A stretch of DNA of 64,000 bases, taken from positions 87,232-151,231 of the forward strand of contig NZ_RCTF01000012.1 of the NCBI RefSeq assembly GCF_003667445.1. Reading direction: 5' to 3'. The position numbers and the translations under genes are program-made. Numbering within the stretch: the stretch's first letter is position 1; every line of letters starts with the position of its first letter. Source of the stretch: Xanthobacter tagetidis (GTDB taxonomy: Bacteria; Pseudomonadota; Alphaproteobacteria; Rhizobiales; Xanthobacteraceae). Below are positions 28,297 through 37,438 of the stretch, in pieces. Under the pieces are notes generated by a model. It saw only the letters and a list, made by a program, of their open reading frames with translations. It made no database searches and was not told where the DNA came from.

Positions 28297-29249
28297 GCCC
28301 CGCCGCAACCTGCGACGTGCGCGTGCGCGAGATCGAGCCTCTGGCGCCCGGCCTCAAGCGCTTCTCCTTCGAGCCGGCCCATGGCGGCCTGTTCTCGACC
28401 CCGCCGGCGGGCGGCCACGTGATGCTCACTTTGCGCGACGGCGCGCGGGTGATGAAGAACGCCTATTCCCTGGTCTCGCCGCCGGCCGAGCGGGCGCGCT
28501 ACGACATCATCGTCCGGCTGGTGGCCCAGTCGCGCGGCGGCTCGGCTTTCCTGCACCACAAGGTGGCGCGCGGCGACGTGCTGGAGATGGCCCCTCCGCT
28601 CAGCCTGTTCCCCGTGGCGGCGACGGCAAAGAAGCACCTGCTCATCGGCGGCGGCATCGGCATCACGCCGCTGCTCTCCCATCTGCCGGAGCTGAAGGCG
28701 CGCGGCGCCCGCTACGAACTGCACCAGCTCTCCGTGGCGGACGAGGCGGCGGTGTTCGAGCGCCTGCTCGCCCCGTTCGCGGCGGGCGCGGAGATCCGCG
28801 TCCATGGCGGCGGGCGCGCCGCCTTCGACATGGCCGGCCTGCTGGCGCGCCAGCCGCTCGGCACGCACCTTTATGTGTGTGGGCCGCGCGCGCTTATGGA
28901 CGCCGTGAGCGGCACCGCTCTGGCGCTCGGCTGGCCCAAGGGCAAGATCCACAAGGAGAGCTTCGGCGACACTTCGGGCGGCCTGCCCTTCAAGGCGGTG
29001 CTGAAGCGCTCCGGCATCGAGGTGGAGGTCGGCGCGACCCAGTCGCTGCTGGAGGCCATGGAGGCGGCGGGCGTCGCGGCGCCCTGTCTGTGCCGCGGCG
29101 GCGCCTGCGGCGAGTGCCGCACTCCCGTCATCGAGGGCGAGGTGGAGCACCGCGACGACTTCCTCTCGGCGGAGGAGAAGGCCGCCGGCACGGCCATCAT
29201 GACCTGCGTCTCCCGCGCCCGCGGGCCGCGCCTGGTGATTGATCTGTAA
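28293..29249 (+). CDS. dmmB: DmmB-like ferredoxin-NAD(P)H reductase subunit
   Basis: A 318-residue phthalate-dioxygenase-reductase type protein: flavin domain (about 1-105; RVMKNAYSLVS is the flavin-binding segment), NAD(P)H-binding domain (HLLIGGGIGITPLLSH, YVCGPRALMDAV) and a C-terminal plant-type [2Fe-2S] domain with C267-x4-C272-x2-C275 and C305. It passes electrons from NAD(P)H to the haem subunit encoded by dmmC. The ATG overlaps the dmmA stop, so expression is coupled. Confidence 0.88.
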   Translation: MSPAATCDVRVREIEPLAPGLKRFSFEPAHGGLFSTPPAGGHVMLTLRDGARVMKNAYSLVSPPAERARYDIIVRLVAQSRGGSAFLHHKVARGDVLEMAPPLSLFPVAATAKKHLLIGGGIGITPLLSHLPELKARGARYELHQLSVADEAAVFERLLAPFAAGAEIRVHGGGRAAFDMAGLLARQPLGTHLYVCGPRALMDAVSGTALALGWPKGKIHKESFGDTSGGLPFKAVLKRSGIEVEVGATQSLLEAMEAAGVAAPCLCRGGACGECRTPVIEGEVEHRDDFLSAEEKAAGTAIMTCVSRARGPRLVIDL

Positions 29250-29260
29250 GTGGGGAACCT

Positions 29261-29283
29261 CCCCTCCCCACACGGGGGAGGGG
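29261..29283. repeat. CCCCTCCCC hairpin between dmmB and dmmC
   Basis: Perfect 9-bp stem cccctcccc (29261-29269) and ggggagggg (29275-29283) with a 5-nt loop, 11 bp after the dmmB stop. There is no T-run, so full termination is unlikely; it may adjust mRNA stability or relative expression of dmmC. Its composition resembles the hairpins at 24351-24479. Confidence 0.6.
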
Positions 29284-29328
29284 TTCACCGGGCAACGGCT
29301 CGGCGGCCTCAATTCAAAGGACGAGACC

Positions 29329-30396
29329 ATGACCTTGCAGTTCAAGCCGTCCGAGACCTTCCGCGACACCTTCACCTACGCCAAGACGGCGGAAGACATC
29401 CTGCGCTTTCCGTTCCCGTTCCCCGAAGACGAATACATGTACTCGGTGAACATCGAACCCCACGTGAAAGGCGGGCCGACGGCGGCGTTCCAGGCGGTGT
29501 TCGACATCGACGAGCACTATGTGGCCGAGTGCCGCGAGCGGGCGAAGGTGCTCGCCGAGGACCCCAAGCGCTGCCAGGTTCTGCCGCACATGATGGCGGC
29601 CGAGTGGGACACGCTGGAGCTCATCATGGAGAGCCTCGCGGCGGATTATCCCGAGCACTTCACGCTCACCAAGGCGGGCGACCTGTGGACCTGGGTGAAC
29701 CGCCCGCTCGGCCTGCAGCAGTCCTTCACCTTCGGCAAGGCGGAGACGCTGCCCTGCCCGCCGTTTGAATTCATCACCCGCCAGGCGCAGGGCGATTTCA
29801 CGCTCCAGGACCAGCGCGAGGACAACCTGTTCGTGGACGGCGGCATGGTGACGACCCAGGCCGACTGGTCGCTGGAGTTCGACATCGGCATGACGTTCCA
29901 CGAATGGCACGGCCCGGTGCCGCTGGCGCACGAGAAGGGCGTGTTCGACCGGGCGCTGAAATACCTGATGCGCCTGCAATGCGGCCAGCCGGTGCGGCGC
30001 CTCAACTGGACCATGACGGTCAATCCCCGGCTCGACACCTCGCCGGAGAACTACCCCGTCTGGGGGCCGGACAAGGCCACCGTGACGCCCGAGAACGTGG
30101 CCGAGAAGGTGCATCTGCGGGTGGAATTGCAGACCCTGTTCCGCCTGCCGCGCTCCAATGCCATCCTGTTCGGCATCCGCTGCTACCTGACCTCGGTGGC
30201 GGACATCGCGCGGGTGCCGAAATGGCGCCGCCGCCTGCACCGGGTGCTGCGCGACCTCCACCCCGACATTATCGGCTACAAGGGCCTGCCGCGCTACCGG
30301 CAGATGGTGATCGATCATCTCGCCCCGTTCGACGACGGCGTCCCCACCTCCCGGGGCATCGCGCCCGACACGGACACGCTCGACGCGGCACGCTGA
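29329..30396 (+). CDS. dmmC: DmmC-like haem-dependent oxidative N-demethylase catalytic subunit (DUF3445)
   Basis: A 355-residue protein of the DUF3445 / haem-dependent oxidative N-demethylase family, whose catalytic haem sits in a PAS-fold domain (established for the family). Motifs present include LRFPFPFPEDEYMYSVN, DLWTWVNRPLGLQQSF, EDNLFVDGGMVTTQADWSLEFD and RVELQTLFRLPRSNAILFGIR (given in part as LQTLFRLPRSNAILFGIR). With DmmA and DmmB it should oxidise dimethylamine or a related secondary amine to the primary amine and a one-carbon unit, which DmmD can bind. It ends 3 bp from the convergent hrpB stop. Confidence 0.88.
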   Translation: MTLQFKPSETFRDTFTYAKTAEDILRFPFPFPEDEYMYSVNIEPHVKGGPTAAFQAVFDIDEHYVAECRERAKVLAEDPKRCQVLPHMMAAEWDTLELIMESLAADYPEHFTLTKAGDLWTWVNRPLGLQQSFTFGKAETLPCPPFEFITRQAQGDFTLQDQREDNLFVDGGMVTTQADWSLEFDIGMTFHEWHGPVPLAHEKGVFDRALKYLMRLQCGQPVRRLNWTMTVNPRLDTSPENYPVWGPDKATVTPENVAEKVHLRVELQTLFRLPRSNAILFGIRCYLTSVADIARVPKWRRRLHRVLRDLHPDIIGYKGLPRYRQMVIDHLAPFDDGVPTSRGIAPDTDTLDAAR

Positions 30397-30399
30397 GCC

Positions 30400-32883
30400 T
30401 CAGGTGCCGCGCGGCTTGGCGCGGGTGGTGGGATCGGCCTGGGACGGGTCCTCGGGCCAGGGATGCTTGGGATAGCGCCCGCGCATCTCCGCGCGCACGT
30501 CGCGCCACGAGCCGCGCCAGAATTGCGGCAGGTCCTTGGTGACCTGGATCGGCCGGCGCGCCGGCGAGAGCAGAGCGAGGGTCAGCGGAATGCGCCCGCC
30601 GGCGAGCGCGGGATGCGTCGTGAGCCCGAACAATTCCTGCACCCGCACCTCCACCTGCGGGCCGCCCTCGGCGGCATAGTCCACCGGCAGGCGGGTGCCC
30701 GTGGGGGCGGTGAAATGGGTCGGCGCCTCCGCCTCCAGGCGCGCCGCGAGCGCATAGGGCAGGAGCGCCTTCAGCGCCGCGTCGAGGTCGGAGGCGGTGA
30801 TCTCCGCGAGCGCCGTGCGGCCCGCGATGAAGGGCGCCAGCCAGTCGCCCGCCGTGGCGGCGAGGGCGGCGTCGGCAAGGTCGGGCCAGGGCTCGCCCTC
30901 GGCGGCACGCAGGAAGGCGACGCGGTCGCGCCACTGGGCGAGCGACGGGGAGAAGGGCAGGCGGGCGATGCCGAGGCCGGCGACGCCTTCCGCCAGCAGG
31001 CGCGCGGTTGCGGCATCGGGCGGCGTGGGCCGCGGGCGCGACGACAGGGTCAGCGCGCCGAGCCGGCGCGTCTGCCGCGCGCGGACCGCGGCGGCACCGG
31101 CGTCGAACGTCACCTCCAGCCCCTCGCCGATCTCGGCCGCGAACAGGGCCTCGATCTCGTCCTCGGCGAGTGCAGCGGCGAGCAGGATGCGCGCGGCATC
31201 CGCCCGGCCCGACATCTCGGCGACGGCGAGGTAGGGCGCCTTCGCGAGCGCCGCCGCCGGGTCCACCGCCCCGGCCCGGCCGTTGCGCAGCAGGAAGCGC
31301 GTGCCGTCGCCGCGCGCTTTGGCGACGCGGTCCGGGAAGGCGAGTGCCAGCAGCGCGGCGGGGGAGGGCGCCGCGCGCCGCGCGTCCGCCGCGCCCCTGG
31401 CCGCCTCGGTCCAGCGCTGGGCGAGGCGGCGGGCATCCTCGGCGCGGCGCGAGCGGTCGCGGCGGAAATCGTCGAGCCGATGCAGCAGATCGACGCCGTC
31501 GCCGCCCAGCCCGCGCTCGGTCAGCACGGCGGCGATCTCGCCCGCCTGGCGCCCGGCGCCGCTTTCGGCCCCCATCACCACCATGTGGGCGAGGCGCGGC
31601 GGCAGCGGCAGGCGCGCCATGCGCGCGCCCAGCGGCGTGACGCGGCCCTCCGCGTCCAGCGCGCCGAGCAGAGCCAGGAGCGCCTTCGCCTCCTTCACAG
31701 CCGGTTCGGGCGGCGGGTCGAGGAAGGGCAGGCTCGCCGGCTCGCGCACCCCGGCGCGGGCGAGGTCGAGCACCAGGCCGGTCAAGTCGGCGGAGAGGAT
31801 TTCCGGCGTCGCGAAGGGCTTCAGGCTCGCCGTCTCGCCCTCGCTCCACAGCCGGAAGCACACGCCCGGCTCGGTGCGCCCGGCGCGGCCGCGCCTCTGG
31901 TCGGCGCCGGCGCGGGAGACGCGCTCGGTCACGAGCGTGGTGAGCCCCACGTCCGGCTCGAAGCGCGGCACGCGGGCAAGGCCGCTGTCCACCACCACGC
32001 GCACCCCCTCGATGGTGAGCGAGGTCTCGGCGATGGAGGTGGCGAGCACCACCTTGCGCCGGCCCGCGGGGGCGGGCAGCAGCGCCCGGTCCTGCTCCGC
32101 CGCATCCATGGCGCCGAACAGCGGCACGAGGTCGACGGCAGGGTCGCGCACCTTCTCCGCCAGGAAGTCGCGGGTGCGGCGGATCTCGGCGGCGCCGGGC
32201 AGGAAGGCGAGGATCGAGCCCTGCTCCTCGGAGAGCGCGCGGACGATCGCCTCCGCCATCTGTCCCTCGATCCGCGCGCGCGGGTCGCGGCCGAGATGGC
32301 GCGTGGCAACCGGAAAGGCGCGGCCTTCGCTTGCGATCACCGGGGCCGGGGCGCCTTCGGTGCCCATGAGCGCGGCGACGCGCGCGCCGTCGAGGGTGGC
32401 GGACATGGCGAGGAGGCGCAGGTCGTCGCGCAGCCCGCGCTGGCTGTCCAGCGCCAGCGCGAGGCCGAGATCGGCGTCGAGGCTGCGCTCGTGGAACTCG
32501 TCGAACAGCACGGCCGCGACGCCGGCAAGCTCCGGATCGTCCAGCACCATGCGGGTGAACACGCCCTCGGTCACCACCTCGATGCGGGTGCGCGCGGAGA
32601 CCTCCGAGCGCAGCCGCACCCGGTAGCCGACCCGCTCGCCGACCCGCTCTCCCAAAGTCTGCGCCATGCGGTGGGCGGCGGCGCGCGCCGCGAGGCGGCG
32701 CGGCTCCAGGACGAGGATCTTGCCGCCCCTCACCCAGGGCGCGTCGAGCAAGGCCAGCGGCACCCGCGTGGTCTTGCCGGCGCCCGGCGGCGCCACCAGC
32801 ACGGCCGCCGGCGTGGCGGCGAGGGTGCGCATCAGGTTGTCGAGGACCGCATCGATGGGAAGCGGCGCGAAGGCGGGCGGCAT
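30400..32883 (-). CDS. hrpB: ATP-dependent helicase HrpB
   Basis: This DEAH-type superfamily 2 helicase of about 827 residues has Walker A APPGAGKTTRVPLAL, motif II LFDEFHERS, motif III AMSATLDG and motif VI QRRGRAGRTEPG, followed by the long HrpB-specific C-terminal region (PLPPRLAHMV, LPVDYAAEGGP). Length agrees with E. coli HrpB (about 810). The start at 32883 gives MPPAFAPLPIDAVL, the family N-terminus; an ATG 99 bp further upstream is less likely. RNA substrate and role in alphaproteobacteria are not established. Confidence 0.93.
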   Translation of the reverse strand: MPPAFAPLPIDAVLDNLMRTLAATPAAVLVAPPGAGKTTRVPLALLDAPWVRGGKILVLEPRRLAARAAAHRMAQTLGERVGERVGYRVRLRSEVSARTRIEVVTEGVFTRMVLDDPELAGVAAVLFDEFHERSLDADLGLALALDSQRGLRDDLRLLAMSATLDGARVAALMGTEGAPAPVIASEGRAFPVATRHLGRDPRARIEGQMAEAIVRALSEEQGSILAFLPGAAEIRRTRDFLAEKVRDPAVDLVPLFGAMDAAEQDRALLPAPAGRRKVVLATSIAETSLTIEGVRVVVDSGLARVPRFEPDVGLTTLVTERVSRAGADQRRGRAGRTEPGVCFRLWSEGETASLKPFATPEILSADLTGLVLDLARAGVREPASLPFLDPPPEPAVKEAKALLALLGALDAEGRVTPLGARMARLPLPPRLAHMVVMGAESGAGRQAGEIAAVLTERGLGGDGVDLLHRLDDFRRDRSRRAEDARRLAQRWTEAARGAADARRAAPSPAALLALAFPDRVAKARGDGTRFLLRNGRAGAVDPAAALAKAPYLAVAEMSGRADAARILLAAALAEDEIEALFAAEIGEGLEVTFDAGAAAVRARQTRRLGALTLSSRPRPTPPDAATARLLAEGVAGLGIARLPFSPSLAQWRDRVAFLRAAEGEPWPDLADAALAATAGDWLAPFIAGRTALAEITASDLDAALKALLPYALAARLEAEAPTHFTAPTGTRLPVDYAAEGGPQVEVRVQELFGLTTHPALAGGRIPLTLALLSPARRPIQVTKDLPQFWRGSWRDVRAEMRGRYPKHPWPEDPSQADPTTRAKPRGT

Positions 32884-32976
32884 GGCGGTGTCATAGACCA
32901 CAATCGCCCCGGCGGGCGAGGGTGGCGCGATACGCGGGCGGCTGAATATCGCGTAAATGCCGTGAATTAATGTAAA

Positions 32977-32989
32977 TCTCATAATGAGA
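32977..32989. promoter_or_regulatory. Palindrome between hrpB and the ABC binding-protein gene
   Basis: TCTCAT-A-ATGAGA is a perfect 6-bp dyad in an AT-rich stretch (32950-33010) that separates divergent hrpB and the binding-protein gene. Palindromes of this size are typical of MarR/GntR/IclR-type operators. The factor is unknown and is not encoded next to it. Confidence 0.4.
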
Positions 32990-33060
32990 CGTATTATCTA
33001 TTGAACCACTCGACATAGTCGAATAATCGGGAAGGCGACCTGACCCATCCGGAGAGCATC

Positions 33061-34266
33061 ATGCGCCGTCCTCTGTTCGCCGCCCTCGCCGCGGCGCTCC
33101 TCCTTTCCGGTCCGCTCGCGGCGGCGGACGGCAAGCCCCTGCGCATCGGCATCCTCAACGACCAGTCCGGCATCTATGCCGACATGGCCGGCCCCGGCTC
33201 GGTGATCGCCGCGCAGATGGCGGTGGAGGATTTCGGCGGCAAGGTGCTCGGCCGGCCGATCGAGATCGTCGTCGGCGACCACCAGAACAAGCCGGACGTG
33301 GGCTCGGCCATCGTCAACCGCTGGATCGACGAGCAGGGCGTCGACGTGATCGCCGACATCCCCACCTCCTCGGTGCTGCTGGCGGTGCAGGAGATCGGCC
33401 GGCGCAAGGACAAGTTGGTGCTCGCCTCCACCGGCGGGTCGTCCGATTTCACCGGCAAGTTCTGCGCCCCCACCGGCATCCACTGGACCTACGACACCTA
33501 TGCGCTGGCCGCCGGCACCGGCGCCTCGCTGGCGAAGGACGGGCCGTGGTTCTTCATCACCGCCGACTACGCCTTCGGCGCGGCGCTGGAGCGCGACACC
33601 GCCCAGGCGGTGGAGAAGGGCGGCGGCAAGGTGGTGGGCCGGGTGAAGCACCCGCAGGGCTCCACCGACTTCTCCTCCTACCTGCTCCAGGCCCAGGGTG
33701 CGGGCGCCAAGCTCATCGCCTTCGCCAATTCGGGCGCGGACCAGGTGAACGCCATCAAGCAGGCCAACGAGTTCGGCATCCCGCAGTCGGGCATCAAGCT
33801 CGCCGGGCTCTATCTCCACATCACCGACATCCACGCCATCGGCCTGCCCACCGCCAAGGGGCTGATCCTGACGCAGGGCTTCTACTGGGACCTCAATGAC
33901 GAGACCCGCGCCTGGTCGAAGCGCTTCTACCAACGCCACAAGGCCATGCCCACCATGGGCCAGGCGGGCGTCTATTCGTCGATCCTGCACTATCTCAAGG
34001 CGGTCCAGGCGGCCGGCACCGCCGACACCGGCACGGTGGTGGCGCAGATGAAGGCGACCCCGGTGGACGACTTCTTCTCCCATGGCGGGCGCATCCGCGA
34101 GGACGGCCGCATGGTGCACGACCTCTATCTGCTGAAGGTGAAGGCGCCCGATCAGCAGAAGTATCCCTGGGACTATCTGGAGCTGATCCGCGTCATCCCC
34201 GGCGACGAGGCGTTCCGCCCGCTGAACGAGGGCGGCTGCCCGCTGGTGAAGGCGGCGGCGAACTGA
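33061..34266 (+). CDS. ABC transporter substrate-binding protein (branched-chain amino-acid/amide family)
   Basis: A 401-residue periplasmic protein with a Sec signal (MRRPLFAALAAALLL, cleavage after AAA near 22). The body has LRIGILNDQSGIYADMAGPGS and FITADYAFGAALERDT, typical of type-1 periplasmic-binding fold family 6 proteins for branched-chain amino acids, amides or aromatic acids. No permease or ATPase gene is adjacent, so it either serves a remote transporter or acts in sensing. Confidence 0.88.
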   Translation: MRRPLFAALAAALLLSGPLAAADGKPLRIGILNDQSGIYADMAGPGSVIAAQMAVEDFGGKVLGRPIEIVVGDHQNKPDVGSAIVNRWIDEQGVDVIADIPTSSVLLAVQEIGRRKDKLVLASTGGSSDFTGKFCAPTGIHWTYDTYALAAGTGASLAKDGPWFFITADYAFGAALERDTAQAVEKGGGKVVGRVKHPQGSTDFSSYLLQAQGAGAKLIAFANSGADQVNAIKQANEFGIPQSGIKLAGLYLHITDIHAIGLPTAKGLILTQGFYWDLNDETRAWSKRFYQRHKAMPTMGQAGVYSSILHYLKAVQAAGTADTGTVVAQMKATPVDDFFSHGGRIREDGRMVHDLYLLKVKAPDQQKYPWDYLELIRVIPGDEAFRPLNEGGCPLVKAAAN

Positions 34267-34368
34267 TCGGCCGCGCGCGGCACTCCCCCGCCCGCGTGCC
34301 TTGCGTCGCGGCGCGCGGGGTGGCTTAAGAGCCTTTTCCGCCTTCGGGCCGCGCTGAGGCACTGTTTC

Positions 34369-35358
34369 ATGTCCCTTGCCCCTTCCAGCCTCACCGACAA
34401 GGTCACCACCTTCGCCCTCGGCGCCGAGATCGTCGCCGCCGCCTTCCTCGACGCGACGCCGGCCTTCGCGGGCGCACAGGGGCAGGTGTTCCTGGGCGTC
34501 GGCGGCGGCAAAGCGGTGACGGCGCATGAGGGCGCGGTGCTGTGCGCGGTGGCGGACGGCACCCGCCTCATCACCGGCGGCGACGACGGGCGGGTGGTTG
34601 AGACACGCGCGGACGGCAGCGTCACCGAGATCGCATCCCACACCGGCCGCTGGATCGACCGCATCGCGCTCGGCCCGGACGGCACGCTCGCTTATTCCGC
34701 CGGCAAGACCGCATTCGTGATCGCCAAAGGCGAGACGAAGAGCTTCGAGGCGCCGTCCACCGTGGGCGGCCTCGCCTTCGCGCCGAAGGGCCTGAGACTC
34801 GCCATCGCCCATTATGGCGGGGCAACGCTGTGGTTTCCCAACGCGCCCTCGGCCAAGCCGGAGCTTCTGGGCTGGAAGGGCTCGCATCTCGGCCTCGCCT
34901 TCTCGCCGGACGGGCGCTTCCTGGTCTCCACCATGCAGGAGCCGGCGCTGCACGGCTGGCGCGTGGTGGACGGCGCCCACATGCGCATGACCGGCTACCC
35001 CTCGCGGGTGAAGTCCTTCGCCTTCACGGCGGACGGCAAGTGGCTCGCCACCTCCGGCTCGGGCGAGGTGGTGATGTGGCCGTTCCAGGCCAAGGACGGC
35101 CCCATGGGCAAGGCGCCGACCATGGTCGCGCCGTCGGCCTCCTCGCGGGTGCTGGTTGTGGCCTGCCATCCGAAGGACCCGGTGATCGCCGCCGGCTACG
35201 AGGACGGCATGGTGCTGATGGCGCGCATCTCGGACAGCGCGGAAATCCTCCTGCGGGCACCCGACGCCGATCCGCTTGCCGCCATCGCCTGGCACCCGGC
35301 GGGCGGCGCCGTGGCCTATGCCACCCAGAGCGGGGCGGCGGGCGTGCTGGCCTTCTGA
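34369..35358 (+). CDS. WD40-repeat protein
   Basis: A 329-residue protein without signal or membrane segment, built of about seven WD-like beta-propeller blades (HEGAVLCAVADGTRLITGGDDG, cited here only as VLCAVADGTRLITGGDDG; LGLAFSPDGRFLVSTM; KSFAFTADGKWLATSGSGEV; LVVACHPKDPVIAAGYEDG). Such single-propeller proteins occur widely in Rhizobiales with unknown partners. It may be a scaffold. It lies between a binding-protein gene and an acetoacetate decarboxylase gene, with no sign of shared function. Confidence 0.82.
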   Translation: MSLAPSSLTDKVTTFALGAEIVAAAFLDATPAFAGAQGQVFLGVGGGKAVTAHEGAVLCAVADGTRLITGGDDGRVVETRADGSVTEIASHTGRWIDRIALGPDGTLAYSAGKTAFVIAKGETKSFEAPSTVGGLAFAPKGLRLAIAHYGGATLWFPNAPSAKPELLGWKGSHLGLAFSPDGRFLVSTMQEPALHGWRVVDGAHMRMTGYPSRVKSFAFTADGKWLATSGSGEVVMWPFQAKDGPMGKAPTMVAPSASSRVLVVACHPKDPVIAAGYEDGMVLMARISDSAEILLRAPDADPLAAIAWHPAGGAVAYATQSGAAGVLAF

Positions 35359-35459
35359 TGTCCCGCATTCGCTAAGTCACGGGCCTGTCGCGGTCTGGCG
35401 CCATAGGCTAACGTGACGCGCCTTCGCATCTGCGAAGCGGCCAGCAGGGAGCCATGCCG

Positions 35460-36206
35460 ATGAAGATCGCTGACGTCCGCCGCACCGCCTATTCCATGCC
35501 GCTCGTCAGCCCGTCCTATCCGCGGGGTCCCTACCGCTTCTTCGACCGCGAGTTCATGATCATCACCTACCGCACCGATCCCGCGGCGCTGGAGGAAGTG
35601 GTGCCGGAGCCGCTGAAGGTCGGCGAGCCCATCGTCAAGTACGAGTTCATCCGCATGCCGGATTCCACCGGCTTCGGCGACTATACCGAGACCGGGCAGG
35701 TGATCCCGGTCACGCTGGACGGCGTCGCCGGCGGCTATGTGCACTCCATGTATCTCGACGACGAGGCGCCGATCGCCGGCGGCCGCGAGATCTGGGGCTT
35801 CCCGAAGAAGTACGCCAACCCCAAGTTCCAGGTGGAGACCGACACGCTGGTCGGCACCCTGAACTATGGCAGCGTGCTTTGCGCCTCCGCCACCATGGGC
35901 TACAAGCACGTGCCCGCCGACAAGGATAAGGTGCTCGCCTCGCTGCTGGCGCCGAGCTTCCTCATCAAGATCATCCCGGACGTGGACGCCAAGCCGCGCA
36001 TCTGCGAGCTGGTCCGCTACTATCTGGAAGACATCACCCTCAAGGAATGCTGGACCGGCCCGGCGGCGCTCGGCCTGTTCCCCCACGCCATCTGCGACGT
36101 GGCGAAGCTGCCGGTGCTGGAGGTGCTCTCGGCGGTGCACCTCAAGGCCGACCTGACGCTCGGCCTGGGCGAGGTGGTCTACGACTATCTGGCCGAGGAC
36201 AAGTGA
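35460..36206 (+). CDS. adc: Acetoacetate decarboxylase
   Basis: This enzyme of about 248 residues decarboxylates acetoacetate to acetone and CO2. The Schiff-base lysine and its neighbour are K116-K117 in [13 protein letters not shown], matching the catalytic Lys pair of clostridial ADC, and the Arg/Glu residues of [13 protein letters not shown] are present. The ATG at 35460 is preferred over 35454 because the agggag site at 35446-35451 is 8 nt away. A patatin-like gene follows 71 bp later, a pairing seen in polyhydroxybutyrate/ketone-body loci. Confidence 0.9.
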   Translation: MKIADVRRTAYSMPLVSPSYPRGPYRFFDREFMIITYRTDPAALEEVVPEPLKVGEPIVKYEFIRMPDSTGFGDYTETGQVIPVTLDGVAGGYVHSMYLDDEAPIAGGREIWGFPKKYANPKFQVETDTLVGTLNYGSVLCASATMGYKHVPADKDKVLASLLAPSFLIKIIPDVDAKPRICELVRYYLEDITLKECWTGPAALGLFPHAICDVAKLPVLEVLSAVHLKADLTLGLGEVVYDYLAEDK

Positions 36207-36277
36207 TCCCTCGCGGGATGCGCGGCGCGCCCGCCCATCCCGCCATCGCCCGACGCCGCGCCCGGAGATGAGACGAC

Positions 36278-37429
36278 ATGAACCCGCATGCCAAGGCCTT
36301 GCCCGCCGACCTCTGCGACATGATCAACGAGTATGACCGCGTCGCCCTCGTGTTCCAGGGCGGCGGCGCGCTCGGCGCCTACCAGGCCGGGGTCTACGAG
36401 GCGCTGTCGGAGACCGGCTGCGAGCCGAACTGGATTTCCGGCGTTTCGATCGGCGCCATCAACTCGGCCATCATCGCCGGCAACACGCCGGAGAACCGGC
36501 TGCCGCGACTTCGGGAATTCTGGGAGACCATCTCCCGCCGCAAGGTGCTGCCCTGGACGCCGGAGGGCGACGTGTTCCGCGCCATGCGCAACCAGTTCAG
36601 CGCGTCCATGACCATCCTGCAGGGCCAGCCGGGCTTCTTCCGCCCTCGCTTCCCCAACCCCTGGCTGCTGCCCACCGGCGCCACCGGCGCCACCTCCTTC
36701 TACGACACCTCGCCGCTGCACGAGACGCTGCTGAAGCTGGTGGACTTCGACATCATCAATTCCGGCGAGAAGCGCTTCTCGGTCGGCGCGGTGAACGTGC
36801 GCACCGGCAATTTCATCTATTTCGACAACAAGATCCACACCATCGGGCCGGAGCACATCATGGCCTCCGGCGCGTTGCCGCCGGGCTTCCCGGCCATCAA
36901 GATCGAGGGCGAATACTATTGGGACGGCGGCGTCGTCTCCAACACCCCGCTCCAGTTCCTGCTGGACCAGCCGGACCATCCGAGCGCGCTGGTGTTCCAG
37001 GTGGACCTGTTCAGCGCCCGCGGGCCGCTGCCGCGCGACATGTTCGACGTCTCCGAGCGGCAGAAGGACATCGCCTATTCGAGCCGCACCCGCTACACGA
37101 CCGACGTGTTCCGCCGGGTCCAGGAGTTGCGCGCCAAGCTCTACGAATCGCTGCTGCGCATCCCCGAGCAGCTGCGCACGCCGGAAGACCAGCAGCTGAT
37201 CGACGAATACGGCGCCTCCGGCCCGGTCAACATCTGCCACCTGATCTATCAGGAGAAGACCTACGAGCGGGAATTCAAGGACTACGAATTCTCCGGCACC
37301 TCCATGCGCGATCACTGGCAGACCGGCTACGAGGACACGCTAAAGACGCTCTCGCGCCGCGAATGGCTGAAGAAGCCGGACGATTCCATCGGCATCGTCG
37401 TCCACGACATCCACCGCCTGTCGGAGTGA
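36278..37429 (+). CDS. Patatin-like phospholipase with DUF3734
   Basis: A 383-residue patatin-family hydrolase with the glycine-rich oxyanion loop FQGGGALGAYQAG, the nucleophile S57 in GVSIGA and the dyad D216 in YYWDGGVVSN. The C-terminal 100 residues fit DUF3734. It probably acts on lipids or polyhydroxybutyrate granule-associated esters; linkage to acetoacetate decarboxylase points to ketone-body or PHB turnover, but this is inference. It converges with the TauE/SafE gene. Confidence 0.9.
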   Translation: MNPHAKALPADLCDMINEYDRVALVFQGGGALGAYQAGVYEALSETGCEPNWISGVSIGAINSAIIAGNTPENRLPRLREFWETISRRKVLPWTPEGDVFRAMRNQFSASMTILQGQPGFFRPRFPNPWLLPTGATGATSFYDTSPLHETLLKLVDFDIINSGEKRFSVGAVNVRTGNFIYFDNKIHTIGPEHIMASGALPPGFPAIKIEGEYYWDGGVVSNTPLQFLLDQPDHPSALVFQVDLFSARGPLPRDMFDVSERQKDIAYSSRTRYTTDVFRRVQELRAKLYESLLRIPEQLRTPEDQQLIDEYGASGPVNICHLIYQEKTYEREFKDYEFSGTSMRDHWQTGYEDTLKTLSRREWLKKPDDSIGIVVHDIHRLSE

Positions 37430-37438
37430 CGGCGGCGC

